The notes under the pieces were generated by a model. The model was given only the letters and a program-made list of their open reading frames with translations. It did not search any database and was not told the origin of the DNA. From Powellomyces hirtus (lineage: Eukaryota > Chytridiomycota > Chytridiomycetes > Spizellomycetales > Powellomycetaceae): a stretch of DNA of 64,000 nucleotides. Positions within the stretch are counted from its first letter, which is position 1. Every line of letters begins with the position of its first letter. Below, piece by piece: positions 11,890 through 20,947 of this stretch. A program made the translations under genes and the position numbers. The stretch covers positions 682,001 through 746,000 of the forward strand of contig JAHLKG010000012.1 of assembly GCA_025526995.1 (NCBI GenBank), given 5' to 3'.

Positions 11890-12114
11890 TTCGAGAGATG
11901 GAATTACGAGGGGGATGTGTTGTAGGAGGCTGGTTGGGGCGCGTGTAGTGAGTGATATGGAATGTGGGGTCGGGCAGCGCCGGTTCCAAAAGCCACTCCT
12001 CTGCCGCAGCACTCCATTAGCGCATGCCATGACAACAACAAAGTTATTGACAGTTCCCCTACTGTCCTTCTTTTTGCCCCCGTTGGACCCCAAGTCAACT
12101 GTAGTTTGACAATC

Positions 12115-12842
12115 ATGGACTACGGCTCAGACTCCGACAACGAGGCCCCACCGCCCATGGCCGCCCGCACACGGCCCAACATCCTTATAACGGGAACTCC
12201 TGGGACTGGCAAGACGACCACAGCCGAGCTGTTGGCGATAGCGACGGGGTTGGACCACATTGAAGTCGGACAATGGGTTAAGCAACGACACCTGCACTCG
12301 GGTTTTGATGAGGAGTTCCAGTCGTGGCTTTTGGATGAGGACAAGGTACGGACAGATGTCCAGCGGGCCTGGACTCAATCAAAGGCGAAACTGTTCACTG
12401 ATGCTCTGTGGATGGCGCAAAAGGTGGTGGACGAACTGGAACCCGAAATGCAAAAAGGAGGAAAGATAATAGATCATCATGGATGCGACTTTTTTCCAGA
12501 ACGGTGGTTCGATCTGGTTGTCGTACTACGGGCCGAAAACCAGATATTGTACCCTCGCTTGGAGAAACGGTAAGCCCTCAGACCGACACACGCAGCACTC
12601 GTACACCGTATGTTTCTCAACAAAGTTTGTTTTACAGAAACTACTCGATAAAGAAGATCCAAGAGAATATTGAATGCGAGATCATGCAGGTTGTTTTGGA
12701 GGAAGCACATGCGTCCTACAAGCCCGAGATCATAATGGAGTTTACAAGCGAGTCGGTGCAGCAGATGGAGGAGAATGTGGAACAAATTGGGGAGTGGGTT
12801 GAGCGGTTCGTAACTGCTGCTGGTGGCGAATCGCAGGAGTAG
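12115..12842 (+). CDS. FAP7: Adenylate kinase isoenzyme 6 / Fap7
   Basis: Three exons (12115-12345, 12424-12569, 12638-12842) give 193 residues. The P-loop is GTPGTGKTTT. The family signature HGCDFFPERWFD and the block LYPRLEKRNYSIKKIQENIECEIMQ follow, with the AK6-typical EEA-SYK helix. Known role: small nuclear/cytosolic ATPase that binds Rps14 and is needed for the last cleavage of 20S pre-rRNA, besides adenylate kinase activity. A short acidic extension (DYGSDSDNEAPPP) precedes the core. Intron 1 (12346-12423) is 78 nt and has no stop in frame, so retention would add 26 residues after LLDEDK; the spliced form matches the family spacing LDEDK-VVDEL. Confidence 0.95.
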
Positions 12843-13055
12843 AGTGGGGACGCGCCTCGGCTTCATATGACATGGAGCGGGTGATGTACATACAATTTTG
12901 AATCAGGCTCGCATGTACTTAGATACCGTAGACCAGCAAGTAGCAACGCTTCCTACTAGACACGACGAGAGTCAAGAAGGATATCGAATCATATTTATTT
13001 GTTAAGTAATCCTATGCAGGCTGAAAAACTATTTAGGGACAAGATCACCTTCCAG

Positions 13056-14472
13056 TTACAATCTGGCAGCTACGAGAGTTTGAGATCCTTCCCACGTTTT
13101 GCCAGGGGCCAGCGAGATTAAGTCGGTCACGGATCCGACCTCCACGCAGATCATCTTGCGATACTATAGAGGGCGGCATGCAATGTCAGAGGCGAGACTG
13201 TGCAAGAGAAACCGCAGGTCAACATCTTGTAAACTTACATCTTCGTCCCCAAAGTCGGCCATAGCTTTCGCCTTCTCGGTCCAAGGGTTCCAAACAACTT
13301 ATGAAGGGGACCAACATATCTCAGCCGATTGTACAATAGAATTGCGACGTCAAGATATGCCATTTGCTACTTACCAACATCCGGGAAGTGGGACTTATGG
13401 ACTTCCACATCACCATTCCCCGTCTCTAAAATCGTGATCTTGTTGTTGCTCACGGCCTCATAAACGCGGTCGACCTCACCCGCAACGTTGACATGCTCGC
13501 GAGACTCCTTGGGTTTTGCATCGCCCTCGGGAGGATTAACTTTGTCAAGGAACGCGTATCCCTTCAAGCCAGCGACTTTGACGCGGGAGATGTCTTTAAC
13601 GGCAAAGTATGTGTGCAGCAGGGTGGTGAAGTCCCACGCCTCTTGAGAAGGGTTTTTGATGGTCAGGGACGTTTTGAGCGTGTTGGCGGCAAGAGTGACT
13701 GTGTAGATTAGGTGGAAATCTGCGGGCGCGTGGACGTGGAGATGAGAAACTGTCGCGCTTCTTCGATCACATGCTCTCACCGCTTACCGTGCGGCCAGAG
13801 TTCGCGGAGCTTGGTCGGAACACCGTCGGGTTTCAAATCTGTGATGTGGAAGATTGAGTGAAGTGGAACACCAAGAAAGTTTTTCAGAGGAGTTATAAAG
13901 AACCCACGAAATTCAGCGGTTGACTCGGTCTTCTTAACACACTCCCATCTAGCAAGCAGACGGTGAGTTACAAGGCTTCCTTTGTTGCCCCAACAGGGAT
14001 TTGGCTGGCTTTTGCAACATACGTTGAGTTTCGGGCAAACCCATGCTGAGGAAGCTTTGAAGTCGCGACTGTGCCAAAATGAGGGAAGACCAACGGACTG
14101 TGGCATGCATCTGCATAAGTGACATTGGTGGCCAATGCGGGCGAAGGACAATTGGCGCACTCACATTCCTCCGCGAATGGCTTTGCTGCCGTCCAATTGA
14201 GCAGTTTCGCTAACGGCAATGACCAAACGTAAGCCTGTTATCCTACATAAGAACCCTTCGGGTCGTATAGGTTGTAACGCACCTAACGAAGATTCTTTCC
14301 ACGCCGTCAGTTTTCCAGCTCGTCAGCGTTGCTCCAAACAAGTAAATCTCGGCGGTCGAGGTGCCGATAGTCAATGTGACTGTGTCGCCTTTGTCTGAAT
14401 CAATGAAACAAGGACAAAATGAATATAGCAAAGTATTCGATAGCGAAACTCCATTCACTACCTACCTGTCAT
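13056..14472 (-). CDS. Glucose-6-phosphate 1-epimerase (D-hexose-6-phosphate mutarotase)
   Basis: A multi-exon gene of the aldose-1-epimerase superfamily. The start at 14472 (MT, then intron, then DKGDTVTL) leads into TAEIYLFGATLTSWK, typical of the YeaD/Ymr099c branch. Later exons carry SETAQLDGSKAIRGG, VFPHFGT and LPQHGFAR (the catalytic His of the galactose-mutarotase fold), then FHLIYTVTLAANTLKTSLTIKNP, then FTTLLHTYFAV (second conserved His). The end is ICVEVGSVTDLISLAPGKTWEGSQTLV. The reaction is interconversion of alpha and beta anomers of glucose 6-phosphate. At least five introns split it; internal boundaries between about 13800 and 14280 were not all resolved. It is divergent from TBCB (starts 138 bp apart). 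Confidence 0.88.
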
Positions 14473-14610
14473 TTTGCGTTCTGGGGAATTTGTGACAAAA
14501 CTGTCGAAATCTTGGGAGCGTTCGTGGCGTTGCGTTGACGGCACGCGTCACCTCCTGCACTTCTTCTCCAATTCCAACCCTCAAACCCAACATACGCAAG
14601 AGTCGGAAAC

Positions 14611-15547
14611 ATGCTCTTGAATACCGGCTCTAACCCGATTGTGACTCTTTTCGTGAGCAGCGAAGGCGCCGCTTCCGAGCGGCGATTCGACAAATCGCTT
14701 ACCATCGAACGGTTCAAAGACCGTCTGGAGCCGATAACGGGTGTACCTGTCGGGACGATGAAGATCTCACTGTACACGGCACAGGACCAGCTTGTGGGAA
14801 CCTTGGACGATGATGAAAAAATGCTGGGTTATTACCCTGTAGCGGACTTCATGCGGGTGGAGGTGTGTGCGTGCGTGGTCTTGCAAGATGATTTTGTTAA
14901 ATTGTCTGACGGGTTTCTGACCTGTTGATTGAACACTGTAGGTGGTAGATTTGAACCCTCGGCGAACCAAGAATGCGTACAATGACGTTTCACAAGTGGA
15001 AAAGTTTGAGATAACGCAAGAAGAATATGACAAACGCTCAGGTAGGTACATCGGCGCTTGATCACAGTCGGGAACGAACTGTTCGCGACTCACCAGCTGT
15101 CCGTACTAGATTCTGTTCGTGCCTTCAAGAAACGCAACAAAATGGGCCGGTTTTCTGACAAAGCCGTGTCGGAACCGGATTCGGAGTACGATTTTTCCAC
15201 CGAAGCAGAAGGGATCAAAGTCGGGGATCGGTGCGAAGTTGAGCCTGAAGGCACCGCCCTCGCGAAGCGTGGAGTCGTGAGATTTGTTGGGACCGTTCAG
15301 TTCAAGCCTGGATACTGGGTCGGAGTGCAGTACGATGAGCCATTGGGAAAGCATGATGGAACGTAAGTAATTTACGCCCCTCTTTCGGTCACGAGCGCAA
15401 TGTATCTGACCGCCATTCTGTAGCGTACAGGGGGTTTCTTATTTCAAATGCCCAGACAAGTACGGCGCTTTCCTGCGTCCTAACAAACTCAAAGTCGGGG
15501 ACTACCCGGAAGAAGATCTGTTTGGTGACGACGATGATGAGATGTAG
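14611..15547 (+). CDS. ALF1: Tubulin-folding cofactor B
   Basis: Four exons (14611-14862, 14942-15041, 15110-15362, 15424-15547) give 242 residues, the family's usual length. A ubiquitin-like domain comes first (IVTLFVSS ... [21 protein letters not shown]). Then comes the short coil with [27 protein letters not shown], and a CAP-Gly domain with [30 protein letters not shown] is the tubulin-tail-binding loop (usually GKNDG). The acidic terminus DDDDEM resembles the DEI/EEY-type end that CAP-Gly domains recognise. TBCB works with TBCE in alpha-tubulin folding and recycling. This suits an organism that builds and resorbs flagella. Confidence 0.95.
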
Positions 15548-15694
15548 ACAAAGCATAGCCAAGCCTGGCGTCCAATTTCCAGTTTCGTATTTATTAGCCC
15601 TCCCATTGAACTATTTACATCTGTACAAACAGAAACTACGCTCATACAACAAACAGCCTTCTACGATAGTCTAGTTGCCAATGCCTAAACTTCT

Positions 15695-16987
15695 TTATTT
15701 GGGAACATCTGCAGCGAGTAGCAATCTATCTATGTCGCTGTCCAGGGGTAGATGCTGCCTCAGTTTGATCCCCGCTTCCATGAGCAGTCGGGCGGTCATG
15801 TCGTCCATTCCGTATGCAAGTGAATACACGACTTCCTTGACGCCTACTTGAACGATTTTCTTGGCGCAGCCCAAACACTATAAGGGAAAGATTTAGCACT
15901 GTATGCAGGGACGCAACTACAGTACAAGCGCTATTTACCGGACACGTGTTGCAATAGAGGATGGTGTCTCCGCCACGGTCAACTCTCTCCCTGCCGGCTT
16001 CCAAAAGCGCGTTCTGATGAAAGAAGGGGATGGCAACAATAAGCATTCAAATAAGCGGCTGTAAAATAGCAAACACGCGGCAGGCTCACATACCTCCTCC
16101 GCATGCAAACATAAACAAACATCCAACCCAGAGCCACACGGTGCGTTGTCATTACACCGCGGGCACCCGCCGTCAGTGCAATTTCTCACGCCTCTCGGCG
16201 TTCCATTGTAACCCGTCGCAATGATTCTCCTTTCCTTCACAAGGATACATCCAACTCTTCTCTTCATGCAATTGCTGCGTCTAGCAGCAAGATTGCACAG
16301 CTGCATGAAATACGAGTCCCACGACGGCCGCAGGCGTTCTGAATCCGTCAGCCGCGATATCCGGAGCACCGTATAGAGGTCATCGAAACGAGGATACGGA
16401 TTGAAGATGCGCGTATCGGCGCGTTGCATGAGAAAATACAGTGAAGAGTGCCGGTCGGCCGGGGATGGCGGCGTGGGCGGGGTTGGTGACGGGGAAGGTG
16501 TGGCGGCGGGGGACTCGACGCCGTTGCTGACCATCCCATTGGTATCTGTAATTGGCGTCTCCAGCGTATGCCTTCTGGGTGGAGTTCCATACAAAATGCT
16601 TTCGTCCGTCTCCGCAAACTCGGCGAAACTGTCCTGATAATCTCCCTCTCTTTCACTCTGTCCATTGCGAAACCGTGCGAACCGTACTGACAGCGGTGCA
16701 TCGACCGCGACAAGCAAACAAAAAGGGCGCTTCGACAGCGGCTCCCAGTCGCTGACATTCTCAATCGACACAAGCACAAAGTCTTTTGACCAGTGGCTCG
16801 TCACATAGTGAACTAGGTCATTTGCTGTCGAGAAGCGGAATGGGGTTTGGGAGGCACCTTTCTCAAGTGTCTTTGCGCTGTCGTTGTCGGAGGCGAGAAA
16901 TACGGGTTGGAATCCATAGGCATTGATAAGGTATTGGGCAACTGTTCTTTTGCCTGACGCTGGGGGGCCAGCCAGCGCAATGAGCAT
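15695..16987 (-). CDS. DCD1: dCMP deaminase, long fungal form
   Basis: Three exons (16094-16987, 15939-16013, 15695-15877) give 383 residues. The N-terminal 200 residues form a kinase-like P-loop domain (MLIALAGPPASGKRTVAQYL, later KRPFCLLVAVDAPLSVRFARF), which also precedes the catalytic domain in budding-yeast Dcd1. A Ser/Pro-rich spacer follows. The deaminase starts at RPSWDSYFMQLCNLAARRSNCMKRRVGC. Zinc ligands are His295 in HAE and Cys324/Cys327 in PCLGC, with Glu297 as proton shuttle. The reaction is dCMP to dUMP, feeding dTMP synthesis. The P-loop (GPPASGKRT) looks intact, unlike the degenerate yeast version, so the N-terminal domain may bind nucleotide. It is convergent with TBCB. Confidence 0.95.
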
Positions 16988-17278
16988 ACTGACGACGAAG
17001 ATAATGTTTGTGAACTACTGCAGCGAATGTGAAACCCTAGCCCAACGTGGGAGTTCGGACATCCAATCGGACAGAACTCGACCTCACGTGTCCCCACCGT
17101 ATTAAACTTGGGATGGGCAACTTGTAAAACTCGCACCATAAAATACCATGTTGTCAAACCCTGTTCTCACAATAAGACTTTTTTCTTTGTACGGCGGGCA
17201 AAACATTAAAACAGCGAAGCTACGAAGGCCGTCGACCTCGCATCATCCCGCGCGTCAATGCCAACGGCCAAAAGTGAA
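16988..17278. other. Short intergenic region
   Basis: About 290 bp upstream of the dCMP deaminase start and downstream of the minus-strand tRNA-Ala. No gene is recognised. Confidence 0.4.
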
Positions 17279-17351
17279 TGGAGAATCGGGGCATTGATCC
17301 CCGTGCCTCCCGCATGCTAAGCGGGCGCTCTACCACTTGAGCTAATTCCCC
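17279..17351 (-). tRNA. tRNA-Ala (AGC)
   Basis: A 73-nt cloverleaf read on the minus strand. The acceptor arms GGGGAAT/ATTCTCC pair with one G-U, and the A box is TAGCTCAAGTGGTAGAGC. The anticodon loop TTAGCAT gives anticodon AGC, and the T loop TTCAAT-type element is present as GATCAAT. There is no intron. It is identical in sequence to the tRNA at 19273-19345 on the opposite strand. Confidence 0.95.
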
Positions 17352-17869
17352 TGGATGGATGGAGGTGGCTTAGAAAAGTCATAACATTAACTACGACGAG
17401 ATCTATCGACTTCCGCCCACCGGTACTAAAGCTTCTTTCGCTATGTTGGAACTCGCACTGTTACCCCTCTTACCAAATGAAAGGCGCCACAACTCCCGGG
17501 CAGATCATCACGCCAGACTAGTTCCAAATTTGACGCACGCGCATCCGGGAATTGGCTCGAAGAGTAGGTTCTCCGTTGCATTCAACTGTTGGAGAGTTCG
17601 GAATGCGCCGGTGTGTTTCTCATATCTGGCAAGAGCCAGCGAGGGTCAGCACGGCAATGCAGCTTTTTATCAAGTCTACTCATGTTCTTCCATTATCTGC
17701 ATGAAGACGCCTCGGATTCTAGCGGTATACATACTTTTGTCTCCACAATGGCTCCATGGCTAAGCTAACGAAATACCAATATGCCATAATGAGTAGTACT
17801 GGGCGCCCCACACGCAGCAGACAAGCAGTCAACCTCGTTCTGTGACTCATGACTGTTATCCCGTCCATA
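17352..17869. other. Intergenic, inside the tRNA-bounded island
   Basis: About 500 bp between tRNA-Ala and the decayed nuclease-like copy. Frame remnants homologous to the C-terminus of the intact copy fade out around 17870. Nothing else is recognised. Confidence 0.35.
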
Positions 17870-18239
17870 TTATTGAGAGCAATTTTAATCTGACGGTCGT
17901 CGAGTACTACATCATCCGGCGTCTCTCCCATGAAGAACGTTCAATACACCGTACTGCCGGGATAGCGTTCGGCCCAGCATCTGGCGTAGTATTCGATTTG
18001 ATCGTGCACTTTCGTCTGTGCTTTTTGCCGACTTACTCGCGCTGTAGATCCAGACCCGGAGTCCAGGGCTTTGACCTCGACTACTAGGAGAGCTTGATGG
18101 TCAGAGTCGGTGAAGACGAGGTCCCGACACCTTTGTTTGGTTGGCCGGGGACAACCTCCCATTCTTCGGCCATTAGGATGGGGAAGCCGATGGGCGGGCT
18201 ACGTTTGAGATAGTCGATAAGGCGGTCTTCTCTGCGCAT
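17870..18239 (-). pseudogene. Decayed copy of the small PD-(D/E)XK-like gene
   Basis: Translation in two frames gives a protein about 60% identical to the product of the neighbouring gene at 18534-18896. From 18239 the frame reads MRREDRLIDYLKRSPPIGFP ... EEWEVVPGQPNKGVG. It must then shift by one base near 18120-18130 to continue DLVFTDSDHQALLVVEVKALDSGSGST and DQIEYYARCWAERYPGSTVY. Next comes an in-frame TGA at 17941-17943 where the intact copy has Cys. Homology resumes after the stop (FFMGETPDDVVLDDR). Two independent lesions argue for a pseudogene rather than one sequencing error. The core residues (Asp, Glu-X-Lys, Gln, Tyr) are still encoded. An open frame extends upstream to 18359. Confidence 0.7.
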
Positions 18240-18533
18240 TCTTGTGTTTGCAGACTGGCTTGAACTGTCAGTGAAGTGAGATAGGAGTTGGTCAGCCAAG
18301 CTGTCGAATGATGGAGGCGGAGCGACCGCCGCGTTCCATTTTTCGTGATGCGCCAACAATACGTGACAGGTGTCAAACTTTAACTGCCGCTATTTCAGAT
18401 AGATCCTTCATATTCTTTGCATTATACATGAGGTACATGGCCAAACGGCGTAAGGGTTGTAATCATTGGGTACACGGCCACGTCTGTTGATGCCCCTTCC
18501 ACGGGTCAGGGTGACATTTGATGCCGCTGCCAG

Positions 18534-18896
18534 TTATACGCGTAGGCGGTCACCAAATGTCGCATCCTCCGGCGTTTGTCCCACAAAACATTGGCAGTAA
18601 ACTTGATTGTGTGGATATCGCTCAGCCCAGCACCTTCCGTAGTAGCGCACTTGTCTGGCGACTTCGGAGCGCGCTTTGGTTCGACTGGTGCGAGCCGTAG
18701 ATCCGGACCCGGGGTGCAAGGCTTTGACCTCGACAACCAGGAATTGATCATATGGCGAGGCAAAGACCAGGTCGCCAACGCCGTTCTGCGATCGGCCCGG
18801 AACAACTTCCCAGTTTTCGGCGACGAGGCTGGGGAAACCTTTTGGAGGGTTCGCTTTCAGGTGGTCGACAAGTACAGCCTCCCGAGATGTAGACAT
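18534..18896 (-). CDS. Small PD-(D/E)XK nuclease-like protein
   Basis: From the Met at 18896 the product is 120 residues. The order of elements matches a minimal PD-(D/E)XK core: helix with Glu6, strand WEVVPG, GVGDLVF (Asp42), FLVVEVKAL (Glu56-X-Lys58), then helix ARQVRYYGRCWAERY with Gln82 and Tyr86. The last resembles the QxxxY motif of RecB-like nucleases. No DNA-binding domain is attached. The frame stays open upstream to 19013. That longer form would add 39 residues rich in Arg, Ser and His with no acidic residues, which could be a mitochondrial presequence. Function is unknown; it could be a nuclease or a non-catalytic relative. A decayed paralogue lies just downstream and identical tRNA-Ala genes flank the pair. 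Confidence 0.6.
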   Translation of the reverse strand: MSTSREAVLVDHLKANPPKGFPSLVAENWEVVPGRSQNGVGDLVFASPYDQFLVVEVKALHPGSGSTARTSRTKARSEVARQVRYYGRCWAERYPHNQVYCQCFVGQTPEDATFGDRLRV

Positions 18897-19136
18897 TGTG
18901 CTGCTTGCCCGAATGCATCGTTGAATTATGTGCGAAGTAATCGAACATGTGGAACGGCGGCTGGATGAAATGACAGGTATGTACATGACGGTATGCAAAA
19001 GACGGGCGCACATCTCACGCTATCAATTTCAATGAGGAATTTAGTAATGTGATCATCCGACACCGGTCTTTCCTCGGGTGATTCCAATTATTATAAAGGA
19101 CGAGTTGCCAACCGTGAGATAAGGGCTGATCGTACA

Positions 19137-19211
19137 GTGATTCCCCCCGGGGAATGGTCTGTCCCCGGTGATTCCCCCCCGGGGAATGATCTGTCCCCGG
19201 AGATTCCCCGG
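19137..19211. repeat. Tandem GC-rich palindromic repeat
   Basis: Two full units and one partial unit of about 31-33 bp, each containing the perfect hairpin ATTCCCC-CC(C)-GGGGAAT followed by GATCTGTCCCCGG or GGTCTGTCCCCGG. A weaker half unit (CTCGGGTGATTCC) lies near 19075. The hairpin arm GGGGAAT equals the first seven bases of the nearby tRNA-Ala. Confidence 0.8.
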
Positions 19212-19272
19212 TTTGTGACCCTTTTATGATCACCAGATGTCAGATTGCCATATAAGTATCAAATGCTCATCT

Positions 19273-19345
19273 GGGGAATTAGCTCAAGTGGTAGAGCGCC
19301 CGCTTAGCATGCGGGAGGCACGGGGATCAATGCCCCGATTCTCCA
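19273..19345 (+). tRNA. tRNA-Ala (AGC)
   Basis: A 73-nt cloverleaf identical to the one at 17279-17351 but on the plus strand. Acceptor arm GGGGAAT/ATTCTCC, A box TAGCTCAAGTGGTAGAGC, anticodon AGC in loop TTAGCAT, discriminator A. No intron. Confidence 0.95.
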
Positions 19346-20800
19346 TTCATTTTTGCTTTTTGGCATTAACCTGGCGCAAGGCGCTCCAACATGGAACACG
19401 TGGAGATTGAGTTTATTGGGAAATGAAGCCACTCTCCGTTCCTACCGGAGGCCCAGTTGGCGGGAACAAAGAGCACGTTGTGGGTGACAGCTACAACTAA
19501 CACTTGCCCCGCCTGCGCACAGCATCTGTGCCTTTTCCTATTTTGTTTTCTCGCTGCTGCCAGCTGTGCCAACATTGATTCGCATGGGTGATGTACACGA
19601 TACACCTCTTCGTCACAGGCAAGGTTTGTGCATGATTCCGAGTCCGAGTCTGTGTTCGATCGTCCTGCGTGGGTTTGCCATGTTTCACCTCGTGCTCGTT
19701 GTATCATTGATGAAAGCCTTCCACGGCCACTTTCGTTCCTCTTTTTTCCTTCTATCGTCTCGTTTGTAGTTTTAAAGTTTTAGCTCGGGCTCCCCCCACT
19801 TGAAGAGCTCTCATCGAATGCAACAGGAACGTTTTTGACAGTGCAAGATGAAAGACGTAATGTAGCGCAAAGAGCGGGATTTCGGCGAGATGGTGAAATC
19901 CGCCGTGCTCGCCGTCATTTTGCCGAGACGCTGGTGCCCCCTCGTGTTTCTCACTGTGACTCAAGACGACACCAGCCACCACAAGATGACACCGTGACAG
20001 CGTACTGTAGGGTTACCTTTCTTGGCACAACAGACACATCAACAAGCGTATTTTTTGAACAATATCGATACAAGATCATTGTCCTCGGCGAGACTTGTGT
20101 GAGTGTTGGCTGCCATGGCTGTGGACAACGCACACCGTCATCGCTCATTAGCGTTTGTCAACCGTGTACCCCGGTGTGCTCAACAAAAAGATGCAAAATA
20201 TGCCACTAGATCGGTCCTTTCTCCATCAGCACTGCAAAATAAAAAAAAATTAGTATGCATTGGCTGACATATCTGACATCACACCTTGCATTTTCTTTGA
20301 CTATGAACTGTTTTCTTTCCAATTCCCGCCTTGGTCGCATTGCACGTCGACCGGACACCGTCATGGCACAACCACATGTATCGGTGTACATCGCCTTGTG
20401 TGCCAATGTGTGGTGCAAGGGGAACTTTATTCTTTCAACTTTTCAAGCATGGAAGCCTCTAAAGTGAACAACAGAAGACAAAGGCAAGAGCAAAAAAATG
20501 GCGGTGCGTGCGGTACTACGCGCGGAGTTCTGTTTGTGTTGTCCAGCAACTCCCAGCCGATGCCCAACGTGACTGCGTGCAAGGGTTCCAAAGAGTGTGA
20601 GGTCCCCACCATCATCATCACCAGTCAGCGGGATGTCAAATGCAAACGAGATCCGATCAATTAGTGTCTGTGTTTGTGTGGTTCCATGCGCCGCGTACTC
20701 GGTAAGCGCAGCATTATGTTGTTCAGCACGCTCCACGCGTCTTGCCTTTGGGTAGCCACGTTCTGGAGGTGTGAAATACCTCAGGACACTCCTGCTCGGA
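19346..20800. other. Intergenic region, no gene recognised
   Basis: About 1.45 kb. Frames of 100-136 codons exist on both strands but overlap each other, lack domain signatures, and are of mixed composition. The proximal part upstream of 20801 is the likely promoter of the App1-like gene. Confidence 0.4.
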
Positions 20801-20808
20801 TATAAAAG
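20801..20808 (+). promoter_or_regulatory. TATA box of the App1-like gene
   Basis: TATAAAAG lies 140 bp before the ATG at 20948. It is followed by a CT-rich leader (CTCTCTCCGTCTTCTCC) typical of strongly expressed fungal genes. Confidence 0.6.
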
Positions 20809-20947
20809 GAGGTGCTCGCTTCGTCTCTCCCCGCTTGTTCCCCAGTCACACACTCTCTCCGTCTTCTCCTCCTCGCTTCACACACAACCGGCTGGTCCGT
20901 TGATCCCAAACTCTTTGCATTTTGCCCCCCACGCAAATCAAATCACA

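Noticed and set aside
17279..19345. Reading the inverted tRNA pair as terminal inverted repeats of a transposon
   Set aside because: Similarity between the two ends stops at the tRNA gene edges, no target-site duplication is visible and no transposase frame lies between them.
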